Positions 23,501-35,500 of a stretch of DNA of 64,000 nt are shown here, in pieces. Position numbers and translations under genes: made by a program. Within the stretch, counting starts at the first letter, position 1. The number at the start of each line of letters is the position of its first letter. Where the stretch lies: positions 7,543,001 through 7,607,000 of the forward strand of contig NC_052666.1 of assembly GCF_016802725.1 (NCBI RefSeq). Direction: 5' to 3'. This DNA is from Solenopsis invicta. Its lineage: Eukaryota > Arthropoda > Insecta > Hymenoptera > Formicidae. The notes under the pieces were generated by a model, which was not told the DNA's origin, searched no databases, and worked only from the letters and a program-made list of their open reading frames with translations.

Positions 23501-26500
23501 GAAACAACCACCGATGTAATCAATGATGTAGACAACCATGATGTAGACAACCATGATGTATTAGACAACCATGATGTATTAGACAACCATGATATAGACA
23601 ACCATCTTTCAGAGGTATGTAATATAAATTCAATGCTTTAATATCAATTTTCTAAGTACTTATTCTATTATGTGTGATCAGTGTACGCAAAAGATCTCAA
23701 AAGTCGCTTATACATTACAATCTTTTTGTGCAAAGATAAAAAAGTGCTGAAAAGCGTTTATTAAGATATAGAGCCAAAAAATTATTTTTTAGTATAGTTA
23801 AATTCCCGGGGGTTGAGCTACCTACCGGGCGCGTCTCCGGGTGGCGGATAGGAGAACGGCCGGAGGGGCCCGAGTCCCCCAGGGATAAAATCCTGCGCGG
23901 GATTAGGGTACCTATGGTTAGTGGCGGTTATAATTGGTCTCCCAGGTGTAAAACCCTGCGTGGGGTCAGGAAGGCCGCTACCGCGGACCAACTCCCTACG
24001 CCAAGCTGTAAGCTATCGTGGCGACGGCTGCGTGGCACTGAGGGAGCAGTGTCTTGAACGATGCCTCTGGGGAGCCAGGCGACACCCCAGAGTAAGTAGC
24101 CTTACCCACGCATCCGGGGCTCTGTGTGGGCGGTTATTTCCCTAGGTACTCGTGGGACCAAAATGGAAACTCTAAAGTACCTTAAAGACGTTGTAGAGGA
24201 GATGGAGGGATCGCAGCGCGGGACCTCCAGTGCGGAGGCGGCGGAAGGGGCTGCGGACGGGGCTCATCTGGGCTCTGAAGGCGCTAACGCAGTCAGCTCC
24301 GGCTCTCAGGCGAACGCGGTGGGTGCGGATGGGGCTCGCCCGGGCTCCGGAGGCACCACTGCCACCGTCTTAGAGAAAAACTTAGCGCCAGCGGCGGGCC
24401 CTCTTGGCAAGAGGAACCGCTCTGGTGCGGAGAAAAGGAGGTCTAAACGGGAACGAGAGAGGTCTCAGTGTGGGACCTCCACGGGCACCGCGACCCCCCC
24501 GGTAGCAACGCCGACGTAGACGGAGGGGCACGCCGGCGGCAAACGTCGGAAGGGCTCTACGGACACTCCCCCTTCGGCGGAAGGACCCGCTAAGAAACAC
24601 AGGGCTCAACACATTGAGACCTATGCCGAGGCGGTGGACACTTTAACAAGGGTTATCATCCCCGAGGGTTATCCCGAGGAGGAAATCACTGTCGAGCGGC
24701 TGGCTCTCTTGAAGCTGGCCGTCAGCAGGGCAATCAGTGGGATCCGGGAAGGATCCATTCCATGCTTCCGTCGTACCTTCCTTAGGGGAAGGGCCGCGGT
24801 AGTCTTAGGCAGGGATGAGGCGTCCCTAATCTGGCTCGCTGAGCAGATGGGGAACATCTCTCACTGGGAAAACGCCAAGCTCAGGGTGGTGGGGCCGGAG
24901 GTGATTCAAAGGCAGCACAGGGCCGTGGTCTGGGTCCCGGGGGCTCCCGATGAACCGGCCGCAGTCCTGGAGCGGTTGGAGAGGCAGAATCCTGGGCTCA
25001 GCACCGGGAGCTGGAAGATTATGGCTGAAAACGTAGGGGCTACCAGGGATGGTAGGAACCTGGTTCTCAGGATTCCAGAGTCCAGCGTCCTCAAGCTGAA
25101 GGCGCTGGACTTCAAGCCCTACCTCGGGCTCGACCAGGTCACCTTCAAGGTGAGCGGGGCCCAAGGTGGGAATAGGAAGGGCGAGAAGGGGCCCCCTGTG
25201 GACGAATCATAAAGTTCGATCGTCCTGGGGTGACCTTTACTCAGATCAACTTGCAACACAGCAAAGGGGCCTCGGCGATTCTGTCAAGGAAACAAACTGC
25301 GGTGCACACAGCCATTTCACTGATACAAGAACCTTGGCTCGTCCGGGGCCGTATCAGTGGCGTGGCAGCATGCGGGAGGTTATTTAAGCCTCCAACAGCC
25401 GAAAAGCCCAGAGCCTGCGTAGCGGTGAAAAGCGCTGACGCTCGACTAATCCCGCATTTATGTTCCAGAGATGTGGTAGCGGTCGAGCTTGACGTTGCCG
25501 ATTCCTTGGGAAGCAGGAGGAGGGTGGTGGTGTGCTCCGCGTATTTTCCCCACGACGAGGGGGCTCCACCGCCGCCGGAACCGGTGACCAGACTGGTAGA
25601 GTACTGCCAGAGTGAGCGGCTTCCCCTGATAGTGGATTGCGATGCTAACTCGCAACACACGGTCTGGGGGGGCACGGATACCAACGATAGAGGTAGGAGG
25701 CTGTTAGAATTTCTAGCGTCGACAGACCTGGAGATTCTCAACAGAGGTAACGAGACTACCTTTTGCACGGCGGTGAGGAGAGAGGTTCTCAATCTTACTG
25801 TCTGTTCTAGGTGTATATCGAGGAATGTGGTCGGATAGACGGTCTCGCGCGAAACTTCACTGTCACATCATAGGCAAATAACCTTCAAGCTGGCCTGGGC
25901 CAGAAGCGAGGTGACGATGTTCAGGGACCCCAGAAGGACCGATTGGGACTCCTATCGGGTGGACTTGAAATGCCATCTCGAGGGCTTCCCAAGGTGGCAC
26001 GGGAACGAGGAGGAACTGGAGCTCTGCGTGAATCATCTGCAGAGGGCTCTGGTGGAGAGCTACGAACAGAACTGTCCAGAGAGGGCGGTTAAGAACTCCA
26101 GGGGCAACTCCTGGTGGAGTCCCAAGCTGCAGGAGCTCAGAAGTGCGGCTCGGAGGGCCTGGAATAGGGCCAGGAACACGGGCCGCCAGCCGGACTGGAA
26201 ACTTCACAGAAGGGCCCAGAAAGACTACAGAGACTCCGTGGTAAGGGCAAAGAAAAAGAGCTGGAAAGACTTCTGCGAGTCGGTAGAGGGCGTGCCCGAG
26301 ACCGCAAGACTATGCAGGATTCTAGCCAGAAACCCAGACGCCGTCCTGGACTCCATTAGTCTCCCTGATGGGACAATGGTAACCGGTGAGCGGTGTCTGG
26401 TGCACCTGCTGGAGGTCAGCATTCCGGGCTTTCGCAGGGAGCACGGTGAACTATTCGCCCATGATGCGGCGGGCTCGCGCAGGACTCGCAAGGCGGACTG

Positions 26501-29500
26501 GGAATTAGCGGACAGCATTGTCAAGCCCGGAAAAGAGAGATGGGCGATAAACACCTTCAAAACCTTTAAGTCGGCGGGACCAGATAAAATCTTTCCGGCT
26601 CTTCTACAGGAGGGGCTGGAGCTGATCGTGGGACCTCTGACAAGGACTTTGAGGGCATGTTTGGCTCTGGGCCATACGCCTAGTGCATGGAAACTAGGGA
26701 GAGTGGTATTCATCCCAAAAGCGGGAAGAGTGAGCTACTCCTCTGCTAAAGACTTCAGACCGATAAGTCTGACTTCGTTTCTCCTGAAGACTGTGGAGAA
26801 ATTGGTCGACGCGTATGTAAGGGACGTTGTCCTCCTGCGGCGCCCCTCGCACTGCGTGCAGCACGCATACCGCATGGGCTACTCCACGGGCTCTTCATGC
26901 GACTGTGTCATTTATCGAGGGGCAACTAGAGAGGGGCGGCAATGCGGTGGGCACCTTCTTAGACATAGAGGGTGCTATCAACAACACCCCGCACAAGGTG
27001 GTGTGTGAAGAAGCGTTGCACAGGGGTGTGTCGGAGAAACTCGTGGAGTGGATCCGGGGCATGCTAGGGCTACGAGTTGTAGCTTCGTTGGGAACAACGA
27101 GGGTCAGTGGATGGGTGGAGAGGGGGTACCCCCAGGGCGGGGTACTCTCTCTACTGCTATGGTGCCTGGTGGTAGATGGGCTGCTTGAGAGGCTGAGTGT
27201 GAGGGGCTTCTTCGTGCAGGGCTACGCTGACGACGTGGCTGTGCTAGTGCGAGGCCCCTTTCTCGGGCCTCTCTTGGAGCTTATGCAGAACGCACTGAGA
27301 ACAGTAGAGCGATAGTGCAGGGGGACCGGTTTGTCAGTGAATCCCCTGAAAACGGGGATCGTTGTTTTCATTCACAAATATAAAGTGGGCGCTATAAAGG
27401 TGCTCATCTTCGAAGGTACAAGGCTAGCCCCAGCGGAGTCAGTAAAATATCTGGGAGTGACCGTAGATAAGAAGCTATCCTGGAGGAAACATCTTGAAAG
27501 CTGCTGTAATATTCTGTGCTCTTACTTCTGGATGTGCAGGAGAATCGTGGGCCAGACGTGGGGGCTGAAGTCCAGGATGGTCTGTTGGATCTATACTGCA
27601 ATACTTTGACCCAGGCTCACCTATGCAGCAGTTGTGTGGTGGCCTAGGGTGCGGAAGAAAGCGGCGGTGATGGCGCTCGAGCACATCAGGGCTTTGATTT
27701 TAAGAGGGGCCCTGGGTGCAATGCAAACCACGCCGGTGGCAGCCATGGGCATTTTGCTCGGGATTGAACCACTTCACCAGGTGGTGGTGGGGACGGCGGC
27801 GATCGCTGCACACCGACTTGCCTGTGAACTGAAGTGGAAGGAGGGGACTGCGCATACTAAGTTCCCCGGCAGCGTGCTGACCGACTCCATCTTCAGAATG
27901 AGGCAGGACAGGATGCCAGCAGTTCGAGTCCTGGACAGGTGCTTTAAAGTGCAGGTCACAGGGTTCGCGGACGAGATTAAACTCTGGGCATCGGTTCAGG
28001 CCTGGGACGGGGACGTCTGGTTTACAGATGGCTCCAAGACGGGCACGAGCTCCGGCGCGGGCATTGTTTGCCGACAGAGGAGGGTGGCGGAAAACCTGCC
28101 CCTGGATGGGTACGCCACAGTTTTCCAGACGGAGATCGTGGCGATCCTGAGATGTGCCCAATTGGCCCTGGAAGTGAGGGAGACAGGTGGGCGTGTGAGA
28201 ATATGCTCGGACAGTCAAGCTGCTATCAAGGCACTCAAAGCTCTAATTTACATCTCGCGGCTGGTGTCGGACTGCAGAAATGCACTGGAGAAGCTGGCGA
28301 AGGACAAAGAAGTTATCGTGACCTTGACCTGGGTCCCCGGTCACTCGGGGATTGAGGGCAATGAGGAGGCCGGTCGGCTCGCCAGGGCCGCATCAAGAAT
28401 GGAGGTGTTCGGGCCGGGACCGGTGCTGGGGCTCCTTTTCTGCCTTGGCAGGGAGAGCCTGGCTACGGGACGAGCACCTCAAGTTTTGGAAAAATGAGCT
28501 GAGGACCAAGTGTCGACAGGCCGGTGCTCTACTAGGGGAAACTCCCAGTGAGGGCCTAGTCGGGGACATAAGGTCCTTGAGCAGAAGGGACGCCAGGCTA
28601 ATTGTGCAAATACTGACTGGCCACGGAGCCCTCAATTACCACATGCACAGGCTGGGCCGTTCTGATACGGCCGAGTGTAGGGCCGGTGGGGAGGAAGAGG
28701 AGACAAGTCTCCACATTCTCTGTGACTGTCCGGCCTATGCGGGGCTGAGACTGAAACTGCTAGGCTCGACATTTCCCGAGCCAGGGCCGATTAGCAGGCT
28801 ACCTATGAGAGACCTGAGTCTCTTTTGGGCGGAATCGGGGCCCCCATAGGTGGCAAACGACTGGAGGGTGACACAATGGACTGTCTGCGTGCCGTAGGCG
28901 GATCTTCGACCAGAGGACCGGCCCCTCAGTTTTATTATTATTATTATTATTATAGTTAAATTCTATATTAAGTTTAATCAAAATGTACCCCGTGTGATGT
29001 TTCATAATTTTTGAATGCGAAGATGTAAATTCCGCAGTGGATATCAATCTGTTAGTGTTTGGTACGCGTGTCATCGTTGTCGCTCGGTTTCCATTGCGCG
29101 TCTTTGAGTTTGATTCGTTTTCATCGCATTTTTGCGATTGCCCTATTTTCATCGCTTACTCCGTTTTTCTCGTGAGTTTTCCCTTGGCAACAAGCCTCCG
29201 TTTGCGCATATTCCCATAAAGCGTCGTGCGTCTTAGACAGGTAAATATTCGGGTTTCCGATTGTCTTTTTTGATCCCGATTTCTGTGCTGTTCTCGCGCT
29301 CCGCGATCACAATTATTCATAATTCAGTCACCGATGCGTGCGGACGTATCTGTACATTTTTTCATTTAAGTTTTTCAGGCGTGTCAATATTCTTGAACCC
29401 CGTTTTCGCAAAAGCTGTAGTGTGTTCAATGTTTTTTAAATAAATTTATTAAAGAAATTAGAGAATTAGCCAGCAATTCTCGACCGCGCGTTTTCTTGTG

Positions 29501-32500
29501 AGTTATTTGGTGCAAAACGCGCGAACAGGGCACAAGCCCCAGATTTTGAGAGCCATTCTCGAATCGAACATTTTTATGGTCCTTCGAGCCGGATATTTCG
29601 CTCCGGATTATTCTGCACAATATCAGAACATCGGCTACAGCGGATTCCAGCGGGTCAAGGCTTCGGTTGTTAATTGCCCATCAACACGACACGATCTCCT
29701 GAGCGTCGTTTTCCGGTCAGAGGAATTCACGGCTAAACAACATCGCAGTCAAACGTACACTGCAGCAAATACAACTCTTCCGGCCGAACGCACATTCGGG
29801 GCGGCCGGCGTTTCCTGAGCGCAGCTACAGTTCAGAGCATCGGGAAACAGGCATCTGGGCGATCGGACTACGTTTCTCCAGGGAGCCCTCCCAGAAGGTG
29901 ACGACGATTCTTCAGCGGCGTCTAGCGATCGGTATATCTTCACGCAGCAGCACGGGCTCTCAGCGGTCGACTTCGCAGATCGAGTAAAGAGGCACGGACA
30001 TTCAGCGGTCGGCGTTGCACGCAGCCAGTAACAGGCATCCCGACAATCTGCGCATTCACCAGGAGACCGTCTCAGACGACGACGTCATCCACGGGGAGTA
30101 CCTTTCGGCCCTTACATTAATTATTAATTGATAATTTAGTAAGGTAAGGGAAACTGTTGTTATTGCTGTTGCCGAGCCGTTTCTCTTTTATTTTTGCATC
30201 GCGTGCGCCCGCGTCTTTCTTTTCACTATGCCGAACGAAGATATCGCCGCGCTCAAGAAGCAGCGCTCCATCATTAAAGGTTCGTGTACACGAATTAAGA
30301 CATATGTAGACTCAGTAGTCGCAATTTCTCCGTCAATAATCGCTCTACTCGAGGAACGAAAAATAAAGCTAGATCATTATTGGATGGAGTATGATAGGGT
30401 ACAAACGCGAATAGAGCTCGCCGATGAATCGGAGACTGTCGATCGCGTGACATTCGAAGACCAATTTTATGCGTTATCATCTAAGGCTCGCTAATTAGTC
30501 GTAAAGGCCATGTCGGCGACGCGTACGCCGGGTCCATCCTTTCCGGTCTCGATAAGTTCTCGCGATACAGCTGAATCGGTCACGCACGTCCACCTTCCTA
30601 AATTAAATCTGCCTACATTTTCCGGGAAATACGACGAGTGGTTTCCCTTCTATGACACTTTTGTATCAGTCATACATTCCAACGTTACTCTAAATAACAT
30701 TCAAAAATTTCAATATTTGAGGGCGTCTCTTACTGGTGACGCGAGTAACGTAATTAATTCTTTGGAAATTTCGGATGCGAATTATGAGGTCGCATGGACC
30801 CTCCTCAAGCATCGATACGACAAGAGAATCATTGTTCAAAATCATATAAAGGCATTAATGGAATTGCCATCTATGGCGAAGGAAAACCACTTGGAGTTAA
30901 GAAAAATTGCGGACGGTGCCGCAAAACATTTGCATGCTCTCCACGCTCTAAGACGTCCAACTTCTCATTGGGACGACCTACTCGTACACATACTTAGCTC
31001 GAAACTTGATGCGGTTACGCTCAGAGAATGGCAGTCGGCATTGATCGGCGCTGAATTGCCAACACTCCAGCAATTTTTTGATTTTACCACTCACCAATGT
31101 CAGATGCTCGAAGCTACTAACGGAATTAGCGCACCGACTTCAAAGGCATCTCAGTCAGTTTCCAAACGCCACTCCTCATGTACAGCAACTATACGTCCAA
31201 AGTGCAATTATTGCAGTGGCGAACATTTAATTTACCGCTGCAAACAATTTCTAGCTCTTCCAGTTCAGCGTAGAATCACGAAAATACGTAGCCGTAAGAT
31301 TTGCGCGAATTGCTTACGATCCACGTCGCACGTAGCTAATAAATGTGCTTCGGGTAGTTGCAGGGTTTGTCAAGCCAAACACAATACTCTGCTACACTCA
31401 TCCAGCTCCGCATCGGAAACATCTGAGCACAACGCAAATCCTGATGATACCAAGCCGTCCGGTTCTGCCACAGTTCTAGCGGCGCATGCATCGGGCACGG
31501 ACGCACGGCTTGATCTCGATTAACAGTAGCTTTAGTATACTATCAACAGCCGTCGTTCACGCCTTCGACATAAATGGCTCACCTCATTCATGCCGAGTAC
31601 TTCTGGACTGCGGATCAGAAATTAATCTTATTTCAAAACGCTTTTTAGATACTCTCGGGATTATTTCGCGTCCGTCTAACATAACCATTTCAGGGGTAAA
31701 CGGAACGATTTCTACAGCCAATCAAAAGGTCAATTTGGAATTGCAATCGCGCATAAACTCATACACAGCTAGAGTGCATCGTCGCGGACAAAGTGACAGA
31801 CAGAATGCCGGCACTCTCATTGAAGCGCAATAAATTCCTCATTCCCCAGAATTTAAAGCTAGCCGATCCTCACTTTGACGTGTCATCTGAAATTGACGTT
31901 CTAATAGGAAATGACTTATTCTGGGAGCTATGGTGTATTGGACAGATCAGGGCCACACGAGATCATCCCATATTATAAAAGATGCGGCTGGCCTGGATTT
32001 TAGCAGGGCGATTGCGAGGCCTCGCATTGCCTTCAAGGGTGCATTCTCTTCACGCTTCAGCAACAGATACTCAATTACATGAGCAGTTGAATCGTTTTTG
32101 GCAATTGAACGACAGTATTATTCCTTCAGATACTCGTACATCAGAAGAAAATTTTTGCAAACAGCATTTCATCAGCAATGTCACACAGACCTCGCAAAGT
32201 CGGTACATTGTCAAACTCCCCGTCAAGGAGCATCTCATCAGTAAGCTTGGAGATTCTCGAGCCGCTGCCCTCAAACGATTATTCTCTCTAGAAAGACGTT
32301 TTCGTCGCGATCCTCAATTAAAACTTCAATACTCACAATTCATTGACGAATATCTTTCGCTGGGTCACATGCGATTGATAAATGCACTGCCCGAAGAAAG
32401 ATCAGTAAATTTTTATTTGCCTCATCATTGCGTATACAAGGTAACCGATCAGTCTTCAAAGTTGCGCGTTGTATTTGATGCTTCTTGCAAAACGATCAGC

Positions 32501-35500
32501 GGTATCTCTCTAAATGATGCTTTGATGGTGGGCCCAGTCATTCAGCAGGAGTTGGCATCCATCCTGACGCGTCTTCGTATTTTTCAATACGTAATTTCTG
32601 CCGATATTATCAAATTGTACCGGCAAATTTTGGTAGATCCTTCACAAACAAGCCTGCAGAGAATTCTTTGGCGCAGCGATCCCAATTCGGATGTCCAGAC
32701 ATACGAATTATCGACCTTGACATACGGTACATCATCGACATCATTCCTGGCAACCAGATGCCTCAAGAATTTGGCCGAACAACATGCTTCCATTTATCCT
32801 ATTGGCTCCACTTGTGTCCAGCGTGATTTTTACGTTGACGACATGCTATCAGGGGCGGATACGATTGAGGAAGTCAGTCGTATTCGGGATGAAACAATTC
32901 AATTGTTGCGTCGAGGCTCTTTCGAGCTGAGCAAGTGGGCTTCTAATTGTCGCAAATTGCTCGAAGCAGTCGACAACAGAAATGGCGAAGTAGTCAACAT
33001 AGATGATCGAAGTCATTTCTCTATTCTAGGAATTCAATGGAATCAAATCAGTGACACCTTTCATTTTTCATGCAAGCTTAATACTACTCCTGACGTTGTA
33101 TCCAAGCGTGTCATTTTCATCAGAAGTTTCAAGGTTGTTTGATCCTCTCGGCCTCCTCGGCCCAGTTATTGTTACGGCAAAACTCATTTTACAAGAGCTG
33201 TGGCAGTCCGGGGTCCATTGGGATGAATCAGTACCTCAAGATATTCATTCTCGTTGGTCAAAACTTAGATCACAGTTGTTCGACATCAATCAGTTGCAAA
33301 TTCCACGCTGTGTCAAGCCAAACTCAAACTCCACCGTCATTCAAGTACATAGTTTCTGCGACGCTAGTCAACGAGCTTACGGAGCTTGCGTATACATTCG
33401 CGTCGAGCTTGGACTAGGCATATATCAATCTGAACTATTATGTTCGAGATCTCGCGTTGCTCCCCTCAAGGCCGTGTCTCTGCCCAAGCTGGAATTATGC
33501 GCTGCCGTTCTGTTGGCAAGACTGATAGCCAAGGTGGAAGAGTCGTTAAGTTTCGCACGCATTCAAACAATTCTCTGGTCGGATTCCACGATCACGTTAA
33601 ACTGGATAACGTCTTCCTCTAGGAAGTGGGCTGTTTTCGTTGCCAATCGAGTGGGCGAGATACAGCGATTGACCGATCCTGGAAGCTGGCGTCACATTTC
33701 TTCGTCAAATAATTCCGCTGACATTCTCTCCCGCGGCGTAAGCCCTATGGAATTAATCGCCGAATGACAATACATATCGCTAAATGGTGGCACGGTCCCG
33801 ATTTCCTCCAGCTCGATGATAATCTCTGGCCGAGTAGCAGTTTCGTTCACATGGGCGAGGATATGCCGGAAAGAAGGAAGACCGTTGCGGTCGCATCCGT
33901 CATTGGTGAGTGTATCGTTAGCAAATTAACAAGCAAGTTCTCTAATCTCAATAAGATAAGCCGTATTGTGGCATATTGTTTGCGATTTCGGAGAAATCGG
34001 CGTCCGGACGAGCCTATTCGCTTGGTATCCCCAGACGAGAAATCACTCGCACTCTCTATCATGTGTCGAGCCGTACAGAAACGGACATTCGTCGATGAAT
34101 ATAGAGCTTTGAGCGATGGGAGCAACATTAGTATCTCAAGTAATTTACTATCGTTGTCTCCATTCATGGACGAGGCAGGTTTAATGCGGGTCGGTGACAG
34201 ATTAAAGAATGCTAACATATCTTTCGACTCGTGTCATCCGATATTACTGCCGCGCAGCGACAATTTAACTAGACTTATCATAGAGCATGAGCATGTTCGC
34301 AACTTGCACGCAGGGACGCAGGCCACCATGGCGGCCGTCAGACAGCGATATTGGCCGTTGGCAATACGATCAACAACCCAAAAAATTGTTCAAAACTGTA
34401 TTACGTGCTTTAAAGCCAAACCACGTCAGTCGGAAGCCGTCATGGGCTCACTCCCGGCGAGTCGAGTTACGATATCCCGGCCGTTCTCTCGCTGCGGAAT
34501 CGACTACGCAGGGCCAGTGATCTTGCGAGAGGGAAAGAGAAGAAACTCGCGAAATCACAAAGCCTATATAGCGATATTTGTGTGCTTTACTACGAAGGCG
34601 GTTCACGTTGAGCTCGTAAGTGATCTCACGACCGAAGCTTTCCTTGGAGCATTCAGGCGATTTATCTCGCGAAGGGGGAGGCCGGCTCATATGTTTTCCG
34701 ATAATGGAACCATCTTCGTGGGCGCACAAAACCGACTTAGTGAATTCTACAAAATTTATAACGAGCAACAAATCAGATATTAAGTAATCCCTCTATGATC
34801 AGGAAATTTCTTGGAGTTTTATACCTCCTAACACCCATCATTTCGGCGGGCTTTGGGAGGCAGCAGTTAAGTCTGCGAAGTTTCACATGGCCCGAATCAT
34901 AGGCAATGCTCACTTAACATTCGAAAAGATGCAGACTTCACTCTGCGAAATCGAGGCGATTTTAAATTCACGCCCTATCACGCCTTTGAGTTCGGATCCA
35001 AACGACTTAGAATTTATCACACCGGGTCATTTTCTGGTCGGCACGCTCTAAACAGTTTTCCTTACAGCGACATAAGCAACGTTCCTGAGTACGGCCTCGT
35101 GCGCTGGCAAAGGTAGAGCAGCTTCGACAGCACTTTTGGCAGCGGTGGAGTACAGAGTACCTCCACTCCTTACAGGAACGCACTAAGTGGAGGAGTAGCA
35201 AGGGAGCGCAATTATCACCAAATCAAATGGTGCTAGTAAGACAACAAAATTTAGCACCAATGCAGTGGGTTCTGGGTCGCGTCCAGGAAACTCATCCAGG
35301 GTCGGACGGGGTGGCGAGAACAGCCACTATTAAAACTGCCAAAGGTGTTTTCGTGCGTCCGCTATCGCGGCTTGCGATATTGCCAATAGACAATTGAATT
35401 ACGGCAATATCAATGTATTTTTAAACTTTTGTTCTAAATTTGATCACAATTCATTCATATTTGTCAAATAGCATATTCCCGCGCGAGAGCTAGAGTGTTA

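Larger units (their letters stand above)
23805..28950 (+). mobile_element. Non-LTR retrotransposon, copy 2
   Basis: Same family as the copy at 11799-16893, here on the plus strand. It begins CCCGGGGGTTGAGC and ends with (TTA)n. A 12-bp target duplication TATAGTTAAATT flanks it (23793-23804 and 28951-28962). It is full length and sits in intron 10 of the BEN-type gene, in the same orientation as the gene. The sites of the two copies are unrelated, so insertion is not strictly site-specific. Confidence 0.9.
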
